Shown: positions 14,989 through 24,500 of the stretch, in pieces
Numbering within the stretch: position 1 is the first letter of the stretch
How the letters are laid out: every line of letters begins with the position of its first letter
Assembly (NCBI GenBank): GCA_021780905.1
Contig: JAJXXW010000023.1
Coordinates: 1 to 47,250 of the forward strand
Length of the DNA: 47,250 nucleotides
DNA from: a bacterium
GTDB taxonomy: Bacteria > Verrucomicrobiota > Verrucomicrobiia > Limisphaerales > UBA11358
Reading direction: 5' to 3'
Translations under genes and position numbers: made by a program
Notes under the pieces: model-generated
Databases searched by the model: none
Seen by the model: only the letters and a program-made list of their open reading frames with translations
Told to the model about the DNA's origin: nothing

Positions 14989-16110
14989 TCAGTTCGGAGG
15001 CGCTCCGGCCGGGATGGCCCAAAGCGAATAGCCGCCAGCACCTCCCGGCGCAGGATGCAGTGTGTCCCAAAAAAGAGAGCCTGGCGTATGCTGGTCTGCG
15101 GGCACAAGTTGCATTACGCCTACTCCCTCGTCATGGTGCCAAACCCAATCTTGTGGAGTTGCCCGACCTCCGACACTTGAAACTGAATCTGAAACACCGG
15201 GAATTAACTGTTCCAGTTGAGCAGCGAATGTTGCATCAGATTGTAAAGCTGCATCCAGAGCAGCATTAGCCCGATTGAACTGAACGGAACGACTTTTCCC
15301 TAAATCCGCTGTATTCAAAGTCATCTGATAAGCTACACTATAGACACTGCCATCTGCGACTGTTCCGACTTTCCCAAGATTGCCTGTTTCGCCTACCTCA
15401 CCACCAAAGAGCATGGTGGCGGCGTTTACCGTCCCGAAACCAATTTGATAGGCCAGTGATTGATCATTGCCACCATAGAATGACGGGGCTTGCCCCATCA
15501 ACTGCTGCACGTTATTGCCATAGTTGTTATAGGCAAAATCCGGGGCGAAGGGACTGACCAAGCCGTAAGACGCCGTAGCCGCCACATTGTAGCCCAACTG
15601 TGCCGTTCCCGTGACATTATTGACAAAGCCTTGGGCGTAGCTGCCGTATTGTTGATTGGCCCAATCTGGAGCGAATGGCGAAGTCGCCAAGTAGCCAATG
15701 GCACCCAAGGTGTTGTTGACGAGATTGGCGGTGCCGTAGAGCAGGCTGTCTGCGCCGTTGTAAAGTCCTTTGCCCAACCGGCCATCCGGGTCGAACCCAT
15801 TGATGGGGTCACCGCCGCAGAAAGTGAGGTAGTTAGGATCGCGGTCGTTCCATGCGGAATCATACGAGAGCCACATGCCCGCGACGGGATCGTAGAGCCG
15901 TTCGCCGATGTTATAGTAACCGTTAAGGTCCGACCAGCGCCCGCGCCAAGCCGAAGATTGCGCCAGGTCCGCCCCGTGACCCAGGGCCGCAGGGCGATGA
16001 CCGGGCACCGCGCCGAAGCCGGTCGGGCGCGTAATGGACGACGCGGAAAACGCCGTGAGCAGCAAACCTACGAGCAAAATGATACACGGTGTCCCGGAGT
16101 TGATTTTCAT
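14989..16110 (-). CDS. Orphan RHS tip with signal peptide and WHH (HNH/EndoVII) nuclease toxin
   Basis: 373 aa from the ATG at 16110; an upstream in-frame ATG at 16194 would run into the DUF4259 gene and lacks the signal peptide. Residues 1-25 are a signal peptide (MKINSGTPCIILLVGLLLTAFSASS). Residues about 27-245 repeat the end of the RHS core and the pre-toxin region of the 3502-aa protein (RPTGFGAVPGHRP...YDPVAGMWLSYDS...DPDGR...). From about 245 the sequence is unique and ends in WVWHHDEGVGVMQLVPADQH near residue 322, the WHH motif of HNH/EndoVII DNase tips. It lacks the RHS cage, so it may be a silent tip donor or be exported alone. Confidence 0.85.
   Translation of the reverse strand: MKINSGTPCIILLVGLLLTAFSASSITRPTGFGAVPGHRPAALGHGADLAQSSAWRGRWSDLNGYYNIGERLYDPVAGMWLSYDSAWNDRDPNYLTFCGGDPINGFDPDGRLGKGLYNGADSLLYGTANLVNNTLGAIGYLATSPFAPDWANQQYGSYAQGFVNNVTGTAQLGYNVAATASYGLVSPFAPDFAYNNYGNNVQQLMGQAPSFYGGNDQSLAYQIGFGTVNAATMLFGGEVGETGNLGKVGTVADGSVYSVAYQMTLNTADLGKSRSVQFNRANAALDAALQSDATFAAQLEQLIPGVSDSVSSVGGRATPQDWVWHHDEGVGVMQLVPADQHTPGSLFWDTLHPAPGGAGGYSLWAIPAGAPPN
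15379..16031 (-). repeat. ~650-bp near-identical RHS core/pre-toxin repeat, orphan copy
   Basis: This segment aligns without any indel (constant offset of 3583) to 18962-19614 in the 3502-aa RHS gene. Only scattered substitutions are visible, and the part nearest the RPTGFG codons (15895-16031) looks identical. Identity stops abruptly at 16031/19614, where the orphan gene switches to its signal-peptide leader and the main gene continues as RHS repeats. A shorter related copy lies at about 17545-17775. Confidence 0.9.
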
Positions 16111-16140
16111 GCCTGCATTGGTTAGCGTATCAAGTTCAAC
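16032..16140 (-). repeat. Orphan-cassette leader repeat, copy 1
   Basis: Signal-peptide codons plus the bases upstream (GCATGAAAA preceded by CCAATGCAG) closely match 17775-17884. The encoded peptides differ mainly in residues 3-9 (INSGTP versus TYARTR) and share CIILLVGLLL(T/A)AFSASSI. A third, shorter remnant is at 13553-13596. The shared leader shows that the orphan tips move or duplicate as units with their own start and signal peptide. Confidence 0.8.
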
Positions 16141-16594
16141 CCGGCCCAAGTCGTTGCTCCAAGTCCTCAAGCGCAGCCTTCCATTTGGCGGCATTGCCCT
16201 CCTCCCATAAATCTTTCAATTCCGAGTTGGCTTTGACAATGCCCACCGCCTTCTGCGCAAGCGGAACAAGGTCTGGCTCAAATGAAGAGGTGTGCCTTTG
16301 CAACCACGTTATGAGGTTCTCCGGCAAATCGGCAGCAGGGCGACCATGCCATGACGCAACAACTTCAGCTGCGGCCAATGCCTGTGAAGCAATGCGCGCT
16401 TCCAGCCAATCAGTGTGACGGCTCCGCCCCCTCAATCGTTCAATAAATGAAGGGGCTGAATACTTTGTGCCGCCATGCTCGACAACTTTGTTAAGGGCAA
16501 CTCGAATCAGCGAAGCATCTCCACCTCCACATAGGTCGGCCTGCCAATCCATAGCCCAATCATTTTGAAAGCTACCGGTTCCCCATGTTCCCAT
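16136..16594 (-). CDS. DUF4259 protein, candidate immunity for the upstream tip
   Basis: 152 aa from the ATG at 16594, which follows a GGAGG motif and gives the canonical DUF4259 start MGTWGTGSFQNDWAMDW; an in-frame ATG at 16609 is less likely. DUF4259 proteins are small cytosolic proteins often found beside polymorphic toxins and SUKH genes. Remaining sequence is helical (WLEARIASQALAAAEVVASWHG...). It starts 66 bp after the orphan tip gene 16661-17857, so it is probably that toxin's immunity protein; the pairing is inferred from order. Confidence 0.75.
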   Translation of the reverse strand: MGTWGTGSFQNDWAMDWQADLCGGGDASLIRVALNKVVEHGGTKYSAPSFIERLRGRSRHTDWLEARIASQALAAAEVVASWHGRPAADLPENLITWLQRHTSSFEPDLVPLAQKAVGIVKANSELKDLWEEGNAAKWKAALEDLEQRLGPG

Positions 16595-16660
16595 AGTGCC
16601 TCCATTCAATAAACGTTGGTTCTGTGTTCATATCTTTCTGCGCTTTCCTTTCTGGCGTCA

Positions 16661-17857
16661 TTATCTTTTAGTGCCAAGTGGCCCGGAACTGTATGCGCTT
16701 CCAAAAAAATCGCCACCAATTCCGTTATTAACAGTGGTATCGAAAATAAAATCGGAGAACCGCTCATCACTCATTGCTCGAATATCATTGGACAAAAGAG
16801 TGAGCGGATTCTGCGTTCTAGCACCGCCATTGGCTGTAATTTGAAACTGCTCCATAAAGTCGAGATTATTACCTGGAGCCGCGCCGCTTACCTGTTGAAA
16901 ACTAAATTGAGAATTTGGATTTGCATCAGCATGCTCACCCTGTCTGGCTGCATATCTTACATCATTCTGCGCTTGGCCATAATAATCGCCAAGATTCCCA
17001 CTAACATCAGTCCGTTGATAAACAACTCCTTGTCCGGCTCGGATCGTGCCATAAGTAAGAGCGCCAAAAGCTGCACCGCCAACAGTTGAAGTCCCGATGT
17101 AAGTCAAATCACTTCCAATTGTGCCGTTATACGGGATTCCTGCGGCTGCATCGCCAGTTCTCTGCACCGCAACGTCCGCCGTTGAAGCTGACAGTCCGGC
17201 AGCCGCACCGTTGCCGATATACATCAATGCAGGAGAGCCAGCCGCAACCAAAGCTCTCCCTGCAATTGGCGCCACGACTCCGCCGGTTACAACTGCGGCC
17301 GTTGCTGCGCCAGTGTTTATGGCCATTCCAGCGTAAAGCTGGCCGTCGCTGATTTCCCCGGCCAAATTTCTATCTACCAAGTTGTCGTTTCGGCTAAAAC
17401 TACCAATTGAAAATGCGTTGAGCGCAGTCATCCCAAATGAAATGCCATACGCTCCAACATTGTTCCAGAACCCGCCGCTATTTATGAGATTTTGTTGAGT
17501 TTGCTGCCACGCTTGAATAACAGCTCTCCCATCGCTGTCAAAGTAGTTAATCGGATCGCCACCAGCGAAGGTGAGATAGTTGGGATCGCGGTCGTTCCAT
17601 GCGGAATCATACGAGAGCCACATGCCAGCGACGGGACCGTAAGTTCTCATGCCGACTTGATAATAGCCGGTGAGATCGGGCCAGTGCCCGCGCCAGGCGG
17701 ACGCCAGCGAAAGGGCCGTTCCCTGACCCAGGGCCGGCGGGCGATGTCCCGGCACCGCGCCGAAGCCGGTCGGGCGCGGAATAGACGACGCGGAAAACGC
17801 CGCGAGCAGCAAACCTACGAGCAAAATGATGCACCGCGTCCGGGCGTAGGTTTTCAT
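16661..17857 (-). CDS. Orphan RHS tip with signal peptide and GIY-YIG/URI-like nuclease candidate
   Basis: 398 aa from the ATG at 17857 (an ATG at 17884 would skip the signal peptide start). Residues 1-25 are a signal peptide (MKTYARTRCIILLVGLLLAAFSASS). Residues 27-110 are the RHS core end (RPTGFGAVPGHRP...YGPVAGMWLSYDS...YFDSDGR). A Gly/Ala-rich, partly hydrophobic linker (about 110-250) follows. The tip has VVYQRTDVSGNLGDYYGQAQ near residue 276, then R.....RQGEH, F.FQQV, and LDFMEQFQI. This order (Y..Y.GQ, R, H, E) resembles the GIY-YIG/URI nuclease fold with its catalytic Arg and Glu. The nuclease call is by eye and moderate; the polymorphic-toxin architecture is clear. Confidence 0.7.
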   Translation of the reverse strand: MKTYARTRCIILLVGLLLAAFSASSIPRPTGFGAVPGHRPPALGQGTALSLASAWRGHWPDLTGYYQVGMRTYGPVAGMWLSYDSAWNDRDPNYLTFAGGDPINYFDSDGRAVIQAWQQTQQNLINSGGFWNNVGAYGISFGMTALNAFSIGSFSRNDNLVDRNLAGEISDGQLYAGMAINTGAATAAVVTGGVVAPIAGRALVAAGSPALMYIGNGAAAGLSASTADVAVQRTGDAAAGIPYNGTIGSDLTYIGTSTVGGAAFGALTYGTIRAGQGVVYQRTDVSGNLGDYYGQAQNDVRYAARQGEHADANPNSQFSFQQVSGAAPGNNLDFMEQFQITANGGARTQNPLTLLSNDIRAMSDERFSDFIFDTTVNNGIGGDFFGSAYSSGPLGTKR

Positions 17858-17880
17858 GCCTGCATTGGTTGCGTGTTGAG

Positions 17881-18102
17881 TCAATTGACAAAAAGCCAGT
17901 AGAACCGTTCGGATACTTGTTCTAGTTCTGGCGATAACTTTATATCGAATTGCCGGGCGGCTTTATGAATAACGAGAAAAGCTTGTCTAAATTTCCCTGA
18001 CTGCCACTCTCGCTCAAAAGCTTGCAAAACATTAGGAAATCTGGAAAGCAACTTTGTCACTTCCTCACGGTATTCCTCTTTCACTTGTTCGATGTTGACC
18101 AT
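17881..18102 (-). CDS. 73-aa array protein, possible immunity protein
   Basis: Small, helical, charged cytosolic protein (NIEQVKEEYREEVTKLLSRFPNVLQAFEREW...) without membrane segment or signal peptide. No family recognised. It lies between the immunity gene of the main RHS protein and the next orphan tip, and a truncated copy with the same first 12 residues sits in front of the orphan SUKH gene (14380-14451). Recurrence within the array suggests it belongs to a cassette; the immunity role is inference. Confidence 0.6.
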   Translation of the reverse strand: MVNIEQVKEEYREEVTKLLSRFPNVLQAFEREWQSGKFRQAFLVIHKAARQFDIKLSPELEQVSERFYWLFVN

Positions 18103-18131
18103 TAATTAATGTTTGGTTCCGATAAATTTGA
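18067..18131 (-). repeat. Cassette-boundary repeat, copy 1 (other copy 14416-14476)
   Basis: Covers the 5' end of the 73-aa gene and its upstream region. The two copies share about 30 identical bases around GAACAAGTGAAAGAGGAAT, then the ATG, then ACCAAACATTAAT and TCAAATTT segments. The differences are a 4-bp TTAA duplication and a few substitutions. The repeat is a likely recombination footprint of array growth. Confidence 0.7.
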
Positions 18132-18147
18132 GTATTTGAATTCCTAT

Positions 18148-18525
18148 TTAACGGCTTTCATAACTTTTCAAAACCGCGCCGGTTCGTTGGTCTAGTTCAT
18201 AAGCAAAATCATTTCCACGCAAATTTGCGAAGGCCGTTAGCTTATCTTCGACATAATAAATTTGGTCATAGCAATTTCCGTATGGTTCAGGGAGCGGAAA
18301 TTTTAAACGAAACCGCTCCGTTCCGTCACCATTGAAAACAACCGCGTTTTCACGCCCTTTTTCTTCAAAAGGTTCGACAATTGCAATTCCCGTTCCATCC
18401 TTCAAAGGAACAGCACTCCGCACCGGAAATCGGTATGTCTTGTTGACTAACCGTCCGTCGTAAAACCAGCTTACGGCAGGCGAATCATATACCCATTTGA
18501 AATCTGTTATGGTGGTCATATTCAT
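18148..18525 (-). CDS. Candidate immunity protein for the main RHS tip
   Basis: 125 aa from the ATG at 18525 (MNMTTITDFKWVYDSPAVSW...); the alternative ATG at 18519 lies two codons inside. The RHS stop codon is at 18527-18529, so only 1 bp separates the two genes, which is typical of toxin/immunity translational coupling. The protein is beta-rich and soluble (WFYDGRLVNKTYRFPV, AIVEPFEEKGRENAVVFNGDGTERFRLKFPLPEPYG). It has the look of small beta-propeller-like immunity proteins, but I do not recognise a named family. A start further upstream inside the RHS gene is possible but would overlap it by 44 bp. Confidence 0.7.
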   Translation of the reverse strand: MNMTTITDFKWVYDSPAVSWFYDGRLVNKTYRFPVRSAVPLKDGTGIAIVEPFEEKGRENAVVFNGDGTERFRLKFPLPEPYGNCYDQIYYVEDKLTAFANLRGNDFAYELDQRTGAVLKSYESR

Positions 18526-18526
18526 A

Positions 18527-21500
18527 TTATTGAATCGGGCGTCTCGGTCCAATTGGTATAAGATTAGCACGATCTGAGAAATTCAAAATTTGAATTTGAT
18601 TGGCTCCCCCTGGATACGTGATCCCATTCAATATTTGCGGTCCGACAATACCTGATTGTATTTGCATCCCTTCGGGAACCTGAAATGATTGAACTTCTGA
18701 AACGATAGGCTTGAATTCGGGAGTAACAGCCAAGTCATTTCGAACAAAATTTACATCTGTGATTTGATCAAGTGTTCCCCAACCGCCCGGACGGATCTGT
18801 CCAGGTGCCATTGCCATGTCAATAACCATTCCAGATGGAGCCGACATTGAAGTTGGGATAGTGCCAGGCATCCAGGGGTTACTGCCAGTTGGTGCTGGAA
18901 GCAATCGCGCTGGATCAGTAATCACGCCGGTATCGCCACCCACTTCACCGAACCGCCCCAAATTACCTGTTTCGCCCACCTCACCACCAAAGAACATGGT
19001 GGCAGCGTTCAATGTTCCAAAACCAATTTGATAGGCCAGCGATTGATTGTTGCCACCATAGAATGACGGAGCCTGTCCCATCAACTGCTGCACGTTGTTG
19101 CCGTAGTTGTTGTAGGCAAAATCCGGGGCGAAGGGACTGACCAAGCCGTAAGATGCCGTGGCCGCCACATTGTAGCCCAACTGTGCCGTTCCCGTCACGT
19201 TATTGACGAAGCCTTGAGCGTAGCTGCCGTATTGTTGATTGGCCCAATCTGGTGCGAATGGCGAAGTCGCCAAATAGCCAATGGCACCCAAGGTGTTGTT
19301 GACGAGATTGGCGGTGCCGTAGAGCAGGCTGTCCGCGCCGTTGTAAAGTCCTTTGCCCAACCGGCCATCCGGGTCGAACCCATTGATGGGGTCACCGCCG
19401 CAGAAAGTGAGGTAGTTAGGATCGCGGTCGTTCCAAGTGGAGTCATACGAGAGCCACATGCCCGCGACGGGATCGTAGAGCCGTTCGCCGATGTTATAGT
19501 AACCGTTAAGGTCCGACCAGCGCCCGCGCCAAGCCGAAGATTGCGCCAGGTCCGCCCCGTGACCCAGGGCCGCAGGGCGATGACCGGGCACCGCGCCGAA
19601 GCCGGTCGGGCGCGAAGGATTCCACGCCACCACGCCGTTGGTCACCGCGCCCAAGATGTTGCCGCGCGCATCGCTGATGAGCGGAGTGAAGGTGTTCAGA
19701 TAGGACGACACGCCATCCAGTCCGCCCACGCCGTTCAAGCCGCCGTATTGGCCGTTGAGGTCCGGCCCATACAATTTCCATTCGGTCTTGCCGCCATAGG
19801 CCACGCCGAGTTCCTGGAATTCCGCCATCGGGTCGTAATACTGGTTGATGGTGACCGGGGACAGATTGGGGTCCACGCCATTGGTGATGATCGTGCAAAC
19901 GGTGGCCAGCCGCCGGTTCAAGCCGTCATAGATGGGCCACAAAGAATAGCCGTTTTGAGCGCCATGCTGCAGCACGTAGTAGTTGATCAACCGGTCACGG
20001 GCATCCCACAGGAAAAATTCCGAGCGGTTCGTGGAACCATCGGCATTCAGCCAGTTGCGCCGCACAATGTCGCCGCCCCCGTTGCGAAACACCTGGGCCG
20101 TTTCATGGGAAACAGTGTTGGTGAAGGTGTTGGTCGCCCAAGCCGTGAAGAAACCGCTGGGATGCAGAGCGGCGGCGGTCAACCGGTGCGCGCCCGGCGT
20201 CAGTTCCATCATCGCCCGCCATTCGAGCGGATGCGTTGAGTCTGCGGAGCCATTGGTGGTCAGCGTCAAAGGGGCGCCGTCCAGGAATACTTTTACGCTC
20301 GCCTGGCCGTTCACCCGTCCCGTGGCGGGATACATGATGCTGGTGTTGGTCTCCACGTTGACCCGGCCAAACGGACTGACGCCGCCGGTCCACAAGGCGG
20401 CACCTTGACCCAATTGTCCGGCGGACGTGAGCAGGCCGGCCCCGGCGGACACGCCGTTGTCGTAGGCCAGGGTATTGGTCCAGCGGGTCGAGCCATCCAG
20501 GTTTTGCTGTTCCTGCACCAGCCGACGGCTCAAGTAGGCGTAGGCATAGGAACGCGCGTCGGTGAAATCAGCCCGCGCAAGCGTGTCATCGGCCAGGGTG
20601 CCGTCCAGGTAACGGTCGAGGGTTTCGGTGAGCTGGGTGGTGCCGTTGACGGCCGTGGTGATGGTGTAGGGCCGCCCTTCGCCATCGCGCGAAGTGATGG
20701 AACGCGACAGGCTGGAAGCCTGTCCCACTACCGTCCGGCTGGTGAGCAGGCCGGCGGTGTCAAAGCCGTAGTTGCCGGTTCCGGTGGGATTGGCGGCGTA
20801 AATCAACGCGCCATCTGCGCGGGAGGCAAAATTGTAGGCGGCACCGTTGAGGTTCAAACCGGTGCGCCGGCCCGCCGCATCCCACGTCTGGCTGGCGGAG
20901 GAAAAGTTCGTGCCGTCCACGGTGATGGTTTCTGACGACAACTGCCCGTAAGGATCAAAAGTCCGGGAGACAACCTTGGGATGCGCGCCCGTGCCGTTGC
21001 CGGTGTATTGTTCGGTGATGTTGGTGGCATAACCTCGGGCATCGTAACCCCAAAAGGTGTCAACGTGAGTGAAATAGAAATCGGTGCGCGCCACGGATGA
21101 TTTGCGGAGCCAATCATCGTAACTGCAAGTGCTGACCAAACCGCGCCCGTCGGTCTTGGTGTCAAGCAATCCGGCGTAGGGACTGCCACTTGCATAATAG
21201 GTATAGGCGTTCGTGCGCGTGCCGGAACCGTCGGTGCCAATCAGCCGGTCCTGCAAAACCTGTCCGGCGTGGTTGTAGGTGGCCTGCCACTGCAACCCGC
21301 CCGGCATGGTGCGTTTGGTCACATCGCCCAGCGCGTCGAAGGCGTAAGTGGTGGTCGCATAGTCGCGGTCAGTCTTGGTGATGGTGCGGTTCAGTCCGTC
21401 ATGCGTATAGCTGGCAAAGGTCCAGCCGGAGAGGCTGCCGCTGGCGGAGGAATCGTGTTCCGCATAATCCAGGTTGCCGGCCAAATCGTATTCCCGCCAG

Positions 21501-24500
21501 GTGTAATCCAGATAGCCGGCGGCCGGGTAGGCCACGGACAGAACATTGTGCCCGTCATTGTCGGTGTAGGTGGTGTTGACAATGGCGGACGAGCCGGAAC
21601 CGTTGGTGACGGTAACGCTGTTATGGTCGGCGGAATAGCCCGTATAACTTTCACGCACCAACGAGCCGGATGCGCTGTAAATCTGGGTGCTGATGGGGCG
21701 ACCGAGGGCATCCTTCAGGGTAATGGTTTTTTCACCAAGGGCGTTGATGTTGGTCGTCGCGCGTCCGGCAGCGTCATAATAGCTGGTATTCATCTGCTGC
21801 AAGATGTTGGTGACGTAGGTGATATTTGTGTTAAAAGGATCCATGCCGTTGCCGGCCTGTGAAACGGTGACGATGGGAGGCCCCGCGCTGACCTTGGGCC
21901 GGTCCAGGCCGTCAAACGCGGTGGTGAAGACGTTGCCGCCGGCGTCCACTTTTTGAATGGCGTTGCCGCGCCGGTCAAGCTGGGTGGAGGTGGAGGCCAG
22001 ATTGGCACCCGTCGCCGACCAGAAGGTGCGCGTGGTGGTGCGGTTGGCATCATCATAGGTCGTCAGCCAATAAGCGCCGTTCCCCTGGATTTCCTGCCAG
22101 ATACGACCGTCGAGATAATACCGCCAGGCGTTGGTGGAGCCATCGGCATTGAAGCGGACTTCCGGTTTGCCGGTGGTGGTGTAGAGCGTGGTGGTCACGC
22201 CGCCCAAGGCGTTGGTATAGGACCGCACCTGGCCGCCCGGTTCGTAACTGTAGCCCTCCGTGCTTAAAACCGTCACGCCGTCCACGTCCAGATGTTTGAC
22301 CTGCACCAGTTCCGCGATGGCGTTCCAGGTGTTCACGGTTTCCGCTCCACGCGGGTCCACTTTCAGCAACAGGTTGCCGAGCGGGTCGTATTGATAAAAG
22401 ATTTGGGCGTAGAGATTATAGCCGGACGGCGCTTGAACCCCGGTGCCGTCGCTCCGGGCCTGGGAACGCCATTGAATTTCCGTGGTCGGCCGGCCCGCGC
22501 CATCGTAATCGTAGAAAACATAATCTTCGGGGTTGTAACGCGGCCCGTCCACCCAACTGATTTCGCCGTTGTCATTGTAATAGTTGAAACTCCAGGTCAA
22601 CGGATTACCCGATGCGTCGAAGTGGGCCGTCTGAATGGGCCGGTCCAGCGCGTCAAAGTCGCCAAAGGTGTAGGCACCCAAAACATCTTCGGCAAACACC
22701 TGATCGCCGCGCTCGTTGTAGAAATAATAATTGGTGACGTTCGGATCGCCCGTGCCGGTGTAGCGGACGGTTTGGATGGGGAAACCATGTCCGTCAAAGA
22801 CCGTGTCGTTCGTGGCCGCGTCGGGCGAGCCGTAGGCCCGAATCCGGCGGACGGGCATTCCAAACGCGATGTTGGTTTGCGTGAGGCTGCCGTTGACCAC
22901 GACGTTGGTGGCGTTCCCATAAACGGTGACGTTGGTGCTGACGGGCGTGCCGCCGGCGTAACGCACGGTCTGCTGCGGCAGGTAGGTGAACACCGGGTCA
23001 TAGACGGTGACGACGCTGTTGCCGGCGGGGTCGGTCGTCAACACCGGCAGGCTGCTGGCATTGTAGGTGGCCGTATTGGTGGCGGTCTGCGACGTGATGC
23101 CGTCGCCGGTCAGATCGCCCACGGTGACGAGATTGGTCACGTTGCCGTTGGCATCGTATTGATATTGGGTGACGAGTCCGCGCTTGTCCGTGCGCTGCTG
23201 GACGCTGCGGGGATAGCCCGGTGCCGTGACGTTGTCCGCATACCAGGTTTGCTGGATGGTCTGCCCCAACGGGTCGGTGATTTTGGTGATCAGACTGTTG
23301 GTGTAATCGTAGCGGTTGGTCTGGTTGTTGCCGTCCACAATCAACGTGTGGCCGCTGATGACATTGGTGTAGGAATTGGTGAGGACAAAATTATTGGCAT
23401 AAACAAACGTGGCCGTGCGGATGGGCGTCAAGTCCGCCCCCGCCGTGGACAACTGGTTGGTGACGCGGCGCTGACCGTCATAGGCGTTGATCAATTCGCG
23501 GCCATCCGGCTTGTCTTCCTCGACAATCAAATGGGTGGAATAAAACGCGCTGCCATTGGTCACCGATTGTGAGACGTGCTGATACTGATAAGAACGGGTG
23601 GTGGCATCCGGCAAGGTCACGGTTCGCAAATCGCCGTATTGGTCGTAATCGTAAGTCAAGCGGCGGCCATCGCCGCTGTAAGCATCAATGATGTGACCAT
23701 AGATGTCGTAATCAAAGCCCAGGTAGTTGCCGTTGCTGCACTGAATGCGGGTGACTTCCCCGAAATTCGGTTGTGTGGAATCCGTGCCGAACGCGAAGGT
23801 GTAATAGTTGCCGCGATTGTCGGTCCATTTTTGCAGGTAGGGCCGGGTCTGGTTCAGGATGCCATTGTCGAAGGACATCACTTGAAAGGCGCGCACGCTG
23901 CCATCAGCCCCGTAGAGCGTGTAATTGGTGGTGGAACCGGTGACGCTTTGCACGAGGCGGTCGCGCAACCGATTGACCAGACCGCCCGCACCGGCGGTGG
24001 TGTTGTTGTTCAATTGCGGATTGGCGGCGAGCGTGGGCAGCCAGACGGTCGCGTTGGTGGCGGTCTGGACATAGGCCAGCACCGCGCCATCCATGTCGGC
24101 GGCATAAATATTGGTGCCGCCCGCCGCGACGCTCAAATACGGCATGATGCTGAACTTCCAGCCGGGGCCGAACTGGTTGTCGGCGAGATTTTGACTGGAA
24201 TAATTGCGGCGCAAGGCCAGCGGGATGGGGCCGGGCAACTGCAAATCGGTTTCATCAATATAATACTCGCCCGTCAAGGGCCGAACCGGATCGGCAATTT
24301 TATCCAGCCAACCGGAGCCGCCGTTGTTGGGGTCGCCCAAATACCCGCTTTGCGACGTGGTCTGAAACGCCGAGGCGTAGTTGAGCGACTGCGTGCCGGT
24401 GGCGGGCAGGCCGAACACCGTGTTGACACTGCTGTTCCAGTTCGCGTCATATCCGCTGAACACATAGGTATTGTCCAAAATCGAATTGTAGGTGTTGAGA

